Source: Actinomadura geliboluensis (GTDB taxonomy: Bacteria > Actinomycetota > Actinomycetes > Streptosporangiales > Streptosporangiaceae). From it: a DNA stretch of 32,120 bases. Each line of letters starts with the position of its first letter. The stretch's first letter is position 1. The DNA lies in contig NZ_VCKZ01000042.1 of assembly GCF_005889745.1 (NCBI RefSeq), forward strand, positions 1 to 32,120, read 5' to 3'. The notes beneath the pieces are model-generated. The model saw only the letters and a program-made list of their open reading frames with translations, was not told the DNA's origin and did not search any database. The translations under genes were made by a program, and so were the position numbers. Positions 1 through 7,121 of the stretch are shown here, one piece after another.

Positions 1-2
1 TC

Positions 3-118
3 CGGCTACCGCACGTCCACCTCGGGTTCGCGGCGCAGACCGAGCGGGGCCTGGTCGTGCCGGTCGTCCGGGACGCGCACCTGCTGTCGCTGGCCGACCT
101 CGCCGCCGCGCTGCGCTG
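3..118 (+). pseudogene. 2-oxoacid dehydrogenase E2 catalytic-domain fragment
   Basis: The frame starting at base 3 reads HVHLGFAAQTERGLVVPVV followed by RDAHLLSLADLAAAL. This is the characteristic stretch of the catalytic (acyltransferase) domain of dihydrolipoamide acyltransferases, especially the branched-chain/actinobacterial type E2. The family normally continues for another ~120 residues to the HxxxDG active site. Here the match stops near base 115 and the frame runs on without homology to a stop at 201-203. Neither lipoyl domain nor active site lies in the window. The fragment is cut at its 5' end by the window and at its 3' end by a junction with a ROK-family sequence in another frame. 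The family call is firm; whether the break is biological or an assembly error cannot be told from the sequence. Confidence 0.75.
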
Positions 119-517
119 GACGACGGCATCGGCGGCGCGGTCGTCCTGGACGGCCGGCTGCGGCGCGGCGCGTCCGGCGGCGCCGGCGAGGTCGGGCTGC
201 TGAAGTTCGGCGGCACCGACTTCTGCCACCTGCTGGACCGGGCCGCCGTCGCCGGCCTCGCCGACGAGCAGGTGGCCGCCTGGATCGCCGAGGCCGCGTT
301 CGCGCTCGTCGCCGTCCTCGACCCCGGGCTCGTCGTGCTCGGCGGCGAACTCGGCCGCTCGGGCGGCGACCGGCTCGCCGGGCTCGTCGCCGACCGGCTC
401 GGCGCCCTCGGCCCGGCCCCCACCGACGTGCGGGCGAGCCGCGTCGAGGGCGACGCCGTGCTGCGCGGCGCGGTGCTGACCGCCCTCGACGTCGTCCGCG
501 ACGCCGTGTTCGGTTAG
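119..517 (+). pseudogene. ROK-family protein, C-terminal fragment
   Basis: In a different frame from the E2 fragment, the sequence reads DDGIGGAVVLDGRLRRGASG followed by GAGEVG. This is the conserved GxG...G(A/S)xGxAGExG region of ROK (repressor/ORF/kinase) proteins. The C-terminal helices of the fold follow, with DPGLVVLGGELG and a VEGDAVLRGAV segment typical of the ROK C-terminus, ending at TAG 515-517. The cysteine cluster that binds zinc in many ROK proteins is absent after GEVG; some regulators of this family lack it. The N-terminal half (winged helix or phosphate loop) is missing, and upstream of ~119 the same frame stays open but has no ROK-like content. It was either a sugar-responsive repressor or a sugar kinase; which one cannot be decided. 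Confidence 0.7.
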
Positions 518-526
518 CCCCTTGGC

Positions 527-558
527 TGGCTGGACCCGTGCCTGGCTGGACCCGTGCC
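527..558. repeat. Tandem 16-bp repeat, two copies
   Basis: TGGCTGGACCCGTGCC occurs twice in exact tandem (527-542, 543-558), followed by a degenerate CGGCTG start of a third copy. It lies in the ~60-base gap between the convergent ends of the ROK fragment and the TetR gene. A perfect palindrome CCTGTACAGG sits just beyond it at 567-576. Confidence 0.85.
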
Positions 559-577
559 CGGCTGAGCCTGTACAGGG

Positions 578-1240
578 CTACTCCTTGGGCAGGCGTTCGC
601 CGCTGCGGAGCCGGTCGAGGCCGAGCCAGATGAACTCCACCGCCATCTGCTCGGCGCGCTCGCGCGGCGTGTCGGGATGCTCCAGCCACCACGACACCAT
701 CGACAGCATCGACCCGTACATCAGCGGGACGAGCAGCCGCGCCCGCCGCTCGTTGACCTCCAGCGCGGCCGGGGACAGCGCCGGGTCGGCGCGGCGGCGG
801 CGCAGCAGCAGGTCGGCGAACGCGGTGCCGAGCCGGTCGCGCAGCTCCCGCAGCTCCAGCCCGACCTCCGGCTTGTCGAGGTGCCGGACGACCACCGCCC
901 ACGCGTCCGGCTCGGCGGTGGCGTAGTCGAACAGCACCCGGATCATCGCCCGGATGCCGTCCGCGGAGCCGTGCGCGGCGAGCACGGCCTCGTTCAGCCG
1001 GCCGGTGAGCTCGCCGACGATCGCCTCCGTCACCTCGGCGAACAGCTCCTCCTTGGACGTGAAGTGCTGGTACAGCAGCGCCTTGGACACCTGCGCCGCC
1101 CCGGCCACGTGCTCCATCTGGGTCAGGTGGTAGCCGCGCCGGCCGAACTCCGCGAGCGCCACCTGCAGCAGCTGCTCGCGCCGCCGGGCGTACGGCATCC
1201 GCCGCCGCACGCCCGCCGTCTCCCCCGTGCCACTGGTCAT
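578..1240 (-). CDS. TetR-family transcriptional regulator
   Basis: A 220-residue protein with an N-terminal TetR helix-turn-helix. The segment [20 protein letters not shown], residues ~18-37, is helix 1, followed by [20 protein letters not shown] (~44-63), the recognition helix region with the family's YxHFxxKEEL signature. The C-terminal domain is helical, variable and ligand-binding. The ATG at 1240 overlaps the stop of the upstream acyl-CoA dehydrogenase gene by four bases (ATGA), so the two are probably co-transcribed and translationally coupled. It is the only regulator in the cluster. The 22-bp palindrome in the divergent promoter of the unit is therefore its likely operator, making it an autoregulated repressor that answers to an acyl-CoA or related lipid intermediate. 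The operator and ligand assignments are inference from context. Confidence 0.9.
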   Translation of the reverse strand: MTSGTGETAGVRRRMPYARRREQLLQVALAEFGRRGYHLTQMEHVAGAAQVSKALLYQHFTSKEELFAEVTEAIVGELTGRLNEAVLAAHGSADGIRAMIRVLFDYATAEPDAWAVVVRHLDKPEVGLELRELRDRLGTAFADLLLRRRRADPALSPAALEVNERRARLLVPLMYGSMLSMVSWWLEHPDTPRERAEQMAVEFIWLGLDRLRSGERLPKE

Positions 1241-2460
1241 TTACCGAGATACCTGCCCAGCTCCGCGCGGGCCACTGACCGCACGTGCACCTCGTCCGGG
1301 CCGTCGGCGAGGCGCAGCGTGCGCAGCCCCGCCCACATCGCGGCGAGCGGCGTGTCGTCGCTGACCCCGGCGCCGCCGTGCACCTGGATCGCCCTGTCCA
1401 CGACGTCCAGCGCGACCCGCGGCGCGATCACCTTGATGGCCGCGACCTCCGACCGGGCCGCCTGCACGCCGTGCTTGTCGATCAGCCAGGCGGTCTTCAG
1501 GGTGAGCAGCCGGGCCTGCTCGATCGCCATCCGCGACTCGGCGATCTGCTGGCGGACGACGCCCTGCTTGGCCAGCGGGCCGCCGAACGCCACCCGCGAC
1601 GCCGCGCGCTCGCACATCAGCTCCAGCGCCCGCTCGGCCATCCCGATCGCGCGCATGCAGTGGTGGATGCGGCCGGGGCCGAGCCGCGCCTGCGCGATCG
1701 CGAAGCCGCCGCCCTCCTCGCCGACGAGGTTCTCCACCGGCACCCGGACGTCGGTGAAGGTGATCTCGCAGTGGCCGTGCTGGTCGGAGTAGCCGAACAC
1801 GGGCAGCGGCCGGACGACCTCCACCCCCGGCGCGTCGAGCGGCACCAGCACCATCGACTGCTGCCGGTACGGGTGGCCGTCCGGGTCGGTCTTGCCCATC
1901 ACGATCATGATCTTGCAGCGCGGGTCGGCGGAGCCGCTGATCCACCACTTGCGGCCGTTGATGACGTAGTGGTCGCCGTCGCGCTCGATGCGGGTGGAGA
2001 TGTTGGTGGCGTCGGAGCTCGCGACGTCCGGCTCGGTCATCGCGAACGCGCTGCGGATCTCGCCGTCCAGCAGCGGCCGCAGCCAGGTCTCCTTCTGCTC
2101 GGGCGTGCCGAACAGGTGCAGGACCTCCATGTTGCCGGTGTCGGGCGCGGCGCAGTTGGTGGCCTCGGGCGCGAGGCTGGGGGAGCGGCCCGTCACCTCG
2201 GCGAGGGACGCGTAGTCGGTGACGCTCAGGCCGTGCGCCGGGTCCTCGCTGTCGGGCAGGAACAGGTTCCACAGGCCGCGCTTGCGCGCCTCGACCTTGA
2301 GGTCCTCGACGACCGGTGGGACGGTGTGCTCCTGCCCGGCCGCGCGGAGCTCCGCCCGCTGCGCGGCGTAGACCGGCTCGGCCGGGTAGACGTGGCTGTC
2401 CATGAAGTCCTGGAGGCGGCCGAGGTACTCCTGGGCCCGCTCGCTCAAACCGAAGTCCAT
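1237..2460 (-). CDS. Acyl-CoA dehydrogenase, ACAD10/11-like
   Basis: A 407-residue flavoprotein that introduces the alpha,beta double bond in acyl-CoA esters, passing electrons to ETF. Visible family motifs are [15 protein letters not shown] (~139-153, substrate/FAD loop), KWWISG (~171-176), the helical C-terminal domain with [12 protein letters not shown], and the terminal [16 protein letters not shown] followed by ADGPDEVH. The [12 protein letters not shown] and DGPDEVH forms resemble the ACAD10/ACAD11 branch rather than medium-chain enzymes. Substrate specificity cannot be read from the sequence. The ATG at 2460 lies exactly six bases after a TACTCT -10 box on the minus strand, so the mRNA is probably leaderless. 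The gene overlaps the TetR gene by four bases and is divergent from the SDR gene. Confidence 0.93.
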   Translation of the reverse strand: MDFGLSERAQEYLGRLQDFMDSHVYPAEPVYAAQRAELRAAGQEHTVPPVVEDLKVEARKRGLWNLFLPDSEDPAHGLSVTDYASLAEVTGRSPSLAPEATNCAAPDTGNMEVLHLFGTPEQKETWLRPLLDGEIRSAFAMTEPDVASSDATNISTRIERDGDHYVINGRKWWISGSADPRCKIMIVMGKTDPDGHPYRQQSMVLVPLDAPGVEVVRPLPVFGYSDQHGHCEITFTDVRVPVENLVGEEGGGFAIAQARLGPGRIHHCMRAIGMAERALELMCERAASRVAFGGPLAKQGVVRQQIAESRMAIEQARLLTLKTAWLIDKHGVQAARSEVAAIKVIAPRVALDVVDRAIQVHGGAGVSDDTPLAAMWAGLRTLRLADGPDEVHVRSVARAELGRYLGK

Positions 2461-2465
2461 TCCGC

Positions 2466-2490
2466 TAGAGTAACTGACGAGTCAGTTACT
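2466..2490. promoter_or_regulatory. Divergent promoters with 22-bp operator palindrome
   Basis: In the 46-base gap between the acyl-CoA dehydrogenase and SDR starts, arms AGTAACTGAC (2469-2478) and GTCAGTTACT (2481-2490) form a perfect inverted repeat around a GA centre. On the plus strand TAGAGT (2466-2471) is a good actinobacterial -10 for the SDR gene. On the minus strand TACTCT (2472 to 2467) is a -10 placed six bases before the dehydrogenase ATG. The two -10 boxes share five base pairs and run into the palindrome's left arm. A dimer bound here would block both directions. The neighbouring TetR protein is the obvious candidate; binding is inferred, not shown. Confidence 0.75.
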
Positions 2491-2506
2491 TCGGGAGGGA
2501 GTCCCC

Positions 2507-3253
2507 ATGGCAGCCTTCGACGGCACCGGCAAGGTCGCGCTGATCACGGGCGGATCCAACGGCATCGGGGCCGCGGTGGCGCGCCGGCTCGCCGGCGCCG
2601 GCGCCCGCGTCGTCGTCGCGGACGTCGACGCCGACGCCGGGACCGAACTCGCGAAGGAGCTGGACGGCGCGTTCGTCCGCTGCGACGTCCGCGAGCCCGC
2701 CGACAGCGAGGCCGCGGTCGCCGTCGCCGTCGAGCGGTTCGGCGGCCTCGACGTGGCGTTCCTCAACGCCGGCGTCGCCGGCGGCGGGGGAGTGGGCGAC
2801 GACTTCGACCTCGCCGCCTACCGGCGCGCCATGGGCATCAACCTCGACGGCGTCGTGTTCGGCGCGCACGCCGCCCTGCCCGCCCTGCGCGCCCGCGGCG
2901 GCGGCGACATCATCGCCACCGCCAGCATGGCGGCGCTCACCGCGACCCCGTTCGACCCGGTGTACGGCGCCAACAAGGCCGCCGTCGTCGGGCTCGTCCG
3001 CGCCCTCGGCCCCACGTTCGCCGCGGAGGGCATCCGGGTGAACGCCCTGTGCCCCTCGTTCGCCGACACCGACATCCTCGTGCCGCTGAAGGGGCATCTC
3101 CAGGAGACCGGGTTCCCGATCCTGGACGTCGCCGACGTCGTCGAGGCGTTCATGCGGATCATGGAGGCCGACGGCGCGGGCGAAGCCTGGTACGTGGTGC
3201 CGGGCCGCCCGTCCGAGCCGTTCACGTTCCGCGGCGTCCCAGGCCCCCGCTGA
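2507..3253 (+). CDS. Short-chain dehydrogenase/reductase (SDR)
   Basis: A 248-residue classical SDR oxidoreductase. The Rossmann nucleotide motif TGGSNGIG is at residues 14-21, and the acidic residue VADVD after strand 2 (near residue 39-41) favours NAD(H). The NAG motif is at 87-89, and the catalytic triad is Ser140, Tyr153 and Lys157 (SMAALTATPFDPVYGANK). The ATG at 2507 has a strong GGGAGGGA ribosome site at 2493-2500. It leads a two-gene transcript with the downstream quinone oxidoreductase and is divergent from an acyl-CoA dehydrogenase. Oxidation of a hydroxyacyl or hydroxy-lipid intermediate in the same pathway is a reasonable inference, but the substrate is not shown. Confidence 0.92.
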   Translation: MAAFDGTGKVALITGGSNGIGAAVARRLAGAGARVVVADVDADAGTELAKELDGAFVRCDVREPADSEAAVAVAVERFGGLDVAFLNAGVAGGGGVGDDFDLAAYRRAMGINLDGVVFGAHAALPALRARGGGDIIATASMAALTATPFDPVYGANKAAVVGLVRALGPTFAAEGIRVNALCPSFADTDILVPLKGHLQETGFPILDVADVVEAFMRIMEADGAGEAWYVVPGRPSEPFTFRGVPGPR

Positions 3254-3282
3254 GCCGCCCGCCCGACACCGACAGGAGAGAC

Positions 3283-4239
3283 ATGCGCGCGATCCAGATC
3301 ACCGAGTTCGGCGGGCCCGAGGTCCTCACCGTCACCGAGCTGCCCGAGCCGACCGCCGGCCCCGGGCACCTGCTCGTCGACGTCGCCCGGGCCGGCGTCA
3401 ACTACGCCGACACCCACCAGGCGGAGAACAGCTACCTGTCGGCGTCCACGCTGCCGATGGTGCCCGGCGGCGAGGTCGTCGGCACCACCCCGGACGGCCG
3501 CCGCGTCGTCGCGCTCGTCGGCACCGGCGGCTACGCCGAGAAGGCCGTCGCGTCCGAGGCGCTGGCCTGGGAGGTCCCCGACGGCATCGACGACGTCACC
3601 GCCCTCGGCATGATCGTCCAGGGCGCGTCCGCGTGGGTGCTGCTGCGCCGCAGCGTCCACCTCGCGCCGGGCGAGTCCGTCGTCGTGCATGCCGCCGCCG
3701 GCGGCGTCGGCACGCTCGCCGTCCAGCTCGCCAAGGCGTGGGGCGCCGGCCGGGTCATCGCCACCGCCTCCTCGGCGGACAAGCGCGCCCTCGCCCTCGA
3801 CCTCGGCGCCGACGTCGCCATCGACGCCAACGAGCCCGACCTCAAGGCCGCGCTCATCGACGCCAACGGCGGCCGCCGCGTCGACACCGTCCTGGAGATG
3901 ACGGGCGGCGAGGTCACCGACCAGAGCCTGCGCGCCCTCGCCCCCTTCGGCCGCCTCGCCTTCTACGGGATGGCGTCGCGCAAGGAGCCCTCGCCCGTCC
4001 GCCCCGCCACGCTCATGGCGCACTCCACCACGATCTCCGGCATGTGGCTCGCGCACGTCTTCCAGCTGCCCGGCGACGTGATGCGCACCGCGCTGGAGGA
4101 GCTGTTCGGCCTCGTCGCCGACGGCCGGCTCCGCGTGGTCGGCGGCGGCGAGTACGGGCTCACCGAGGCCAGGCGGGCGCACGAGGACCTGCGGGCCCGC
4201 CGCACCACCGGCAAGCTCGTCCTGGACCCCTCGCGCTGA
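3283..4239 (+). CDS. NADPH:quinone oxidoreductase-type zinc-free MDR protein
   Basis: A 318-residue medium-chain dehydrogenase/reductase of the quinone-oxidoreductase (QOR/zeta-crystallin) type. The N-terminal GroES-like domain begins MRAIQITEFGGPEVL. The nucleotide-binding motif HAAAGGVGTLAVQLAKAWGA lies at ~136-155, followed by LDLGADVAID. The cysteine/histidine ligands of zinc alcohol dehydrogenases are absent, as expected for QOR. The frame stays open far upstream, but the ATG at 3283 has an AGGAGA site (3273-3278) and begins the family N-terminus. It lies 29 bases behind the SDR gene, so both are probably one operon under the TetR control region. It ends 10 bases from the convergent response-regulator gene. 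Confidence 0.92.
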   Translation: MRAIQITEFGGPEVLTVTELPEPTAGPGHLLVDVARAGVNYADTHQAENSYLSASTLPMVPGGEVVGTTPDGRRVVALVGTGGYAEKAVASEALAWEVPDGIDDVTALGMIVQGASAWVLLRRSVHLAPGESVVVHAAAGGVGTLAVQLAKAWGAGRVIATASSADKRALALDLGADVAIDANEPDLKAALIDANGGRRVDTVLEMTGGEVTDQSLRALAPFGRLAFYGMASRKEPSPVRPATLMAHSTTISGMWLAHVFQLPGDVMRTALEELFGLVADGRLRVVGGGEYGLTEARRAHEDLRARRTTGKLVLDPSR

Positions 4240-4249
4240 CCCGCCGCCG

Positions 4250-4924
4250 CTACCCCACCAGGCCGTTCTCGTAGGCGTACACGACGGCCTGGGTGCGGTC
4301 GCGCAGCGCCAGCTTCGTCAGCACGTGCCCGACATGCGTCTTGATCGTCTGCTCGGCCAGCACCAGCTCGGCCGCGATCTCGGCGTTGGACAGCCCGCGC
4401 GCCATGAGCCGCAGCACGTCCAGCTCCCGCGGCGTCAGCCCCGCGGTCGCCTGCGGGCTCGGCCGCTGGTGCCGGCGCCGGCGCGCGAAGTCGCCGATCA
4501 GCCGCCGGGTGATGGACGGGGCGAGCAGCGCGTCGCCCGCCGCCACCACCCGCACCCCGTTCACCAGGTCGGCGGCCGACGCGTCCTTCAGCAGGAACCC
4601 GCTGGCGCCCGCGCCGAGCGCCTCGTAGACGTACTCGTCCAGGTCGAACGTGGTCAGCACCAGCACCTTCGGCCGCGCGTCCGCCGGGTCGGCCGCCGGA
4701 TCCGGCGGCCCGACCAGCTCGGCGGTGGCGGCGAGGCCGTCCATCTCCGGCATCCGGATGTCCATCACGATGACGTCCGGATCGAGCGCGCGGCCGAGCT
4801 CCACCGCCTCGCGGCCGTTGCCCGCCTGCCCGACCACCTCGATCCCCGGATCGGAGGACAGCAGCGCCGCGAGCCCGTCGCGGATCATCACCTGGTCGTC
4901 GGCGATCAGCACCCGAATCGTCAC
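4250..4924 (-). CDS. NarL/FixJ-type response regulator
   Basis: A 224-residue two-component regulator. The receiver domain (residues ~3-125) carries the acidic pair Asp9/Asp10, the phospho-acceptor Asp55 in VIVMDIRMP, the Thr of LVLTTFD and the Lys of FLLKDAS. The C-terminal LuxR helix-turn-helix (~163-220) reads LTPRELDVLRLMARGLSNAE followed by a recognition helix with TIKTHVGHVLTKL. The start is GTG at 4924, set exactly six bases after a TAGGCT -10 box, so it has its own probable leaderless transcript. The cognate kinase lies upstream on the same strand, separated by 115 bases with a large hairpin. The target genes and signal are unknown; the next gene on that strand (the sensor) and possibly the transporter beyond are only contextual candidates. 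Confidence 0.94.
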   Translation of the reverse strand: MTIRVLIADDQVMIRDGLAALLSSDPGIEVVGQAGNGREAVELGRALDPDVIVMDIRMPEMDGLAATAELVGPPDPAADPADARPKVLVLTTFDLDEYVYEALGAGASGFLLKDASAADLVNGVRVVAAGDALLAPSITRRLIGDFARRRRHQRPSPQATAGLTPRELDVLRLMARGLSNAEIAAELVLAEQTIKTHVGHVLTKLALRDRTQAVVYAYENGLVG

Positions 4925-4930
4925 GCCGCA

Positions 4931-4936
4931 AGCCTA
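4931..4936 (-). promoter_or_regulatory. -10 box for response regulator, leaderless spacing
   Basis: On the minus strand TAGGCT (4936 to 4931) is followed by TGCGGC and then the GTG start at 4924. The six-base gap puts the transcription start at or within a base of the start codon. No Shine-Dalgarno sequence precedes the GTG, consistent with leaderless translation. Confidence 0.6.
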
Positions 4937-4957
4937 CGGCCGGCGATCACCTGTTTT

Positions 4958-4975
4958 CTGGGGGACGACCCCCAG
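4958..4975. repeat. Hairpin CTGGGGG/CCCCCAG
   Basis: A perfect 7-bp inverted repeat with an ACGA loop, followed by a smaller CCCC-GGAA-GGGG stem at 4978-4989. Both lie in the kinase-regulator gap, next to the larger hairpin at 4989-5048. No T-tract follows in either direction, so it may act as an imperfect terminator or be part of an interspersed element. Confidence 0.7.
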
Positions 4976-4988
4976 ACCCCCGGAAGGG

Positions 4989-5048
4989 GCGGACTGACCG
5001 TCGCCCTCCGCTCCGCTGGCGCTCCGCTCCGGGCGCCGGTCAGTCCGC
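4989..5048. repeat. Large hairpin element, 18-bp stem
   Basis: Left arm 4989-5006 (GCGGACTGACCGTCGCCC) pairs with right arm 5031-5048 (GGGCGCCGGTCAGTCCGC), with a single mismatch. The 24-base loop is made of repeated CCGCTCCGCT-like steps. The right arm includes the stop codon of the histidine kinase (5040-5042), so kinase transcripts form the stem immediately at the end of the gene. It is a candidate terminator or attenuator between kinase and regulator. The composition (pyrimidine-rich CCGCTCCGC units and flanking GGGGG/CCCCC hairpin) looks like an interspersed intergenic repeat, but no second copy is in this window. Confidence 0.75.
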
Positions 5049-6290
5049 GTCTCCGTACGGCAATTCGGCGGTGACGGACCAGCCGTCGGCGCGGGGGCCG
5101 GCGTCCAGGCTGCCGCCCAGCATCGTGACGCGCTCGCGCATCCCGACCAGGCCGTGGCCGCCGCCCTGCGACTCCTCCGGCGTGCTGCGGGCCCCGTCGT
5201 CGGTGACCGTCACCGACAGCGCCTCGGCGCCGTACTTCACCTCGACGTGCACCTGGGAGCCCGGCGCGTACCGGGACGCGTTGCTCAGCGACTCCTGCAC
5301 GATCCGGTACGCCGACAGGTCGACGCCCGCGTTCAGCGGGCGCGGCATCCCGACCACGACCGTGGCGACCGACAGCCCGGCGCGGCGGGCGGCGGCGACG
5401 AGGTCGTCCAGCCGCTCCAGGCCGGGCTGCGGGGCGCGCTCGGCGCCCTCGTCGTCGGCGCGCAGCAGCCCGACGACGCGGCGCGTCTCGGTGAGCGCCT
5501 CGCGCGCCGCGTCCCGCACCACCCCGAACGTCTGCCGGGCCGCGTCCGGCAGGTCGGGGATCTTGTAGGGGGCCGCCTCCGCCTGCATCGCGATCACCGA
5601 CATGTGGTGCGCGACGACGTCGTGCAGCTCGCGGGCGATGCGGGCGCGCTCCTCCAGCACCGCCTGCCGGGCCAGGTCCTGCCGGTGCTGCTCCTCGCGG
5701 CGGCGCAGCTCCTCCACCGCGGAGTGCCGCCCGCCGACCGCGTCCCCGAACGTCAGCGCCAGCACCGCGATGCCCGCGAGGATCATGCCGAACCAGCCGG
5801 GCATCCCGAACAGCACGGCGGGCACCAGCACGCCGGCGACCGTCACCGCGCCGACGCCGACCGTCGTCTGCCGGTCCGCGCCGACGCCGGTGAAGAACAG
5901 GATGACGACGAGCGCGAGGATCGCGGTGACCGGCCACGGCATGAAGCCCGCGCCGTGCCGGACGAACACCGTCAGCAGCAGCCCGGCCGCCGCGACCCGC
6001 CAGGCGGCGAGCGGCCACCGCACCGCGAAGATCAGCGGCGCCCCCTGCAGCACCCCGAGCGGCCATGCCAGCCCGGGGTCGACGTGGTACCCCGAGATCG
6101 CGATCGCGATGGAGCCCGCGGTGAAGCCGATCGTCAGCGCGGCGAGCAGGGCCAGGATCGGCACCCGCAGCGGCATGGGCGCGGGCAGCAGGGTGACGGG
6201 CGGGCCGTCCCCGCCGGGCAGCAGGGCGGCGCGGACCCCGGCGGCCAGCCGGGTGCGGCCGGCGGAGGCGGCGCGGTCTGAGTCGTTCAT
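5040..6290 (-). CDS. Two-component sensor histidine kinase, NarL/DesK-type (HisKA_3)
   Basis: A 416-residue membrane kinase. Residues ~41-185 hold several hydrophobic segments (LRVPILALLAALTIGFTAGS, the AVRWPLAAWRVAAAGLLLTV stretch, VTAILALVVILFF, and two more around 148-183). A short helical linker follows, then the HisKA_3 dimerisation/phosphoacceptor motif ERARIARELHDVVAHHMS with phosphorylated His223. The HATPase_c domain shows the N box ESLSNASRYA, VTDDGA and the G box GGGHGLVGMRERV. There is no large extracellular sensor domain, so the membrane segments probably sense the signal. The ATG at 6290 follows a TAGGCT -10 box (6305 to 6300) by nine bases. It pairs with the downstream response regulator, but the hairpin between them may uncouple their expression. 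Confidence 0.93.
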   Translation of the reverse strand: MNDSDRAASAGRTRLAAGVRAALLPGGDGPPVTLLPAPMPLRVPILALLAALTIGFTAGSIAIAISGYHVDPGLAWPLGVLQGAPLIFAVRWPLAAWRVAAAGLLLTVFVRHGAGFMPWPVTAILALVVILFFTGVGADRQTTVGVGAVTVAGVLVPAVLFGMPGWFGMILAGIAVLALTFGDAVGGRHSAVEELRRREEQHRQDLARQAVLEERARIARELHDVVAHHMSVIAMQAEAAPYKIPDLPDAARQTFGVVRDAAREALTETRRVVGLLRADDEGAERAPQPGLERLDDLVAAARRAGLSVATVVVGMPRPLNAGVDLSAYRIVQESLSNASRYAPGSQVHVEVKYGAEALSVTVTDDGARSTPEESQGGGHGLVGMRERVTMLGGSLDAGPRADGWSVTAELPYGDAD

Positions 6291-6436
6291 TTGACCGGAA
6301 GCCTAGAACCCGCGCCGACCGGACCGCCTGACCCCCGGGAGGGAGATCCGATCCGCCCCTCCGGTATCAGCCTGAACTGCGCCGTCGTCCGCGTGCGATC
6401 TTGCGGTGACCGGGCCCGGCGGCGGAGACTGCGGGC

Positions 6437-7069
6437 ATGACCGATCTCAGCCACCCGATCTTCGCCCGGCTCTACCCGCGGCTGGACGCGGGCTGCGCCA
6501 AGGCGGGCGGGACCGCGCACCGCGCCGAGCTGCTCGCCGGCGCGTCCGGCCGCGTGCTGGAGGTCGGCGCCGGATACGGGGCCAACTTCGCGCACTACCC
6601 GCCCGAGGTGACCGAGGTGGTCGCGATCGAACCGGAGCCGCGGCTGCGCGCCCAGGCCGACCGCGCCGCCGCGCGGGCGCCCGTGCCCGTCACGGTGCGC
6701 CCCGGCCTCGCCGAGGACCTCGACCTGGACGACGCCTCCTTCGACGTCGCGGTGGCCTCGCTCGTGCTGTGCTCGGTGCGCGACCCCGTCCGCGCGCTGG
6801 CCGAGCTGAGGCGCGTCCTGCGGCCGGGCGGCGAGCTGCGCTACTACGAGCACGTCCGGGGGAGGACGCCGGGCAAGACGCGGTTCCAGCGGTACGCCGA
6901 CGTCCTGTGGCCGTTCTTCGCCGCCGGCTGCCACGTGTCCCGCCCGACGGACGAGTGGATCGCCGGATCGGGCTTCACCGTCCGGACCGAGCGGCACTTC
7001 GAGTTCCCCGAGGGAGGCCGCGGGAACCCCGCCTCACCGCACGTGCTCGGCGTCGCCGTGCGCGACTGA
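6437..7069 (+). CDS. Class I SAM-dependent methyltransferase
   Basis: A 210-residue methyltransferase of the Methyltransf_11 type. The SAM-binding motif I, LEVGAGYGANF, is at ~41-51. The acidic VAIEPEP end of strand 2, a DVAVASLVLCSVRDP motif IV region and LRPGGELRYYEH (motif VI) follow in order. The overall pattern resembles small METTL7/UbiE-like enzymes acting on low-molecular-weight or lipid substrates, but the acceptor cannot be inferred. It is divergent from the kinase gene across 146 bases. The ATG at 6437 is preceded by a GGCGGAG site a few bases upstream. The next gene (a transporter) starts 52 bases downstream and has its own putative -10 box. Confidence 0.9.
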   Translation: MTDLSHPIFARLYPRLDAGCAKAGGTAHRAELLAGASGRVLEVGAGYGANFAHYPPEVTEVVAIEPEPRLRAQADRAAARAPVPVTVRPGLAEDLDLDDASFDVAVASLVLCSVRDPVRALAELRRVLRPGGELRYYEHVRGRTPGKTRFQRYADVLWPFFAAGCHVSRPTDEWIAGSGFTVRTERHFEFPEGGRGNPASPHVLGVAVRD

Positions 7070-7089
7070 GGAACGGGCAGATCCCCGCA

Positions 7090-7108
7090 TAAGGTCGATC
7101 TCCCGGGG
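7090..7108 (+). promoter_or_regulatory. Promoter of sugar transporter gene
   Basis: TAAGGT at 7090-7095 is a TANNNT -10 box about 26 bases before the transporter ATG. It lies between CCCCG (7083-7087) and CGGGG (7104-7108), a 5-bp inverted repeat that could be a regulator site or the base of a 5' hairpin. The evidence is motif only. Confidence 0.4.
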
Positions 7109-7121
7109 AAGATCAGGGCGC

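Noticed and set aside
1285..3282. Upstream extension of the quinone oxidoreductase frame
   Set aside because: The frame is merely stop-free through the dehydrogenase and SDR genes; the family N-terminus and a ribosome site fix the start at 3283.
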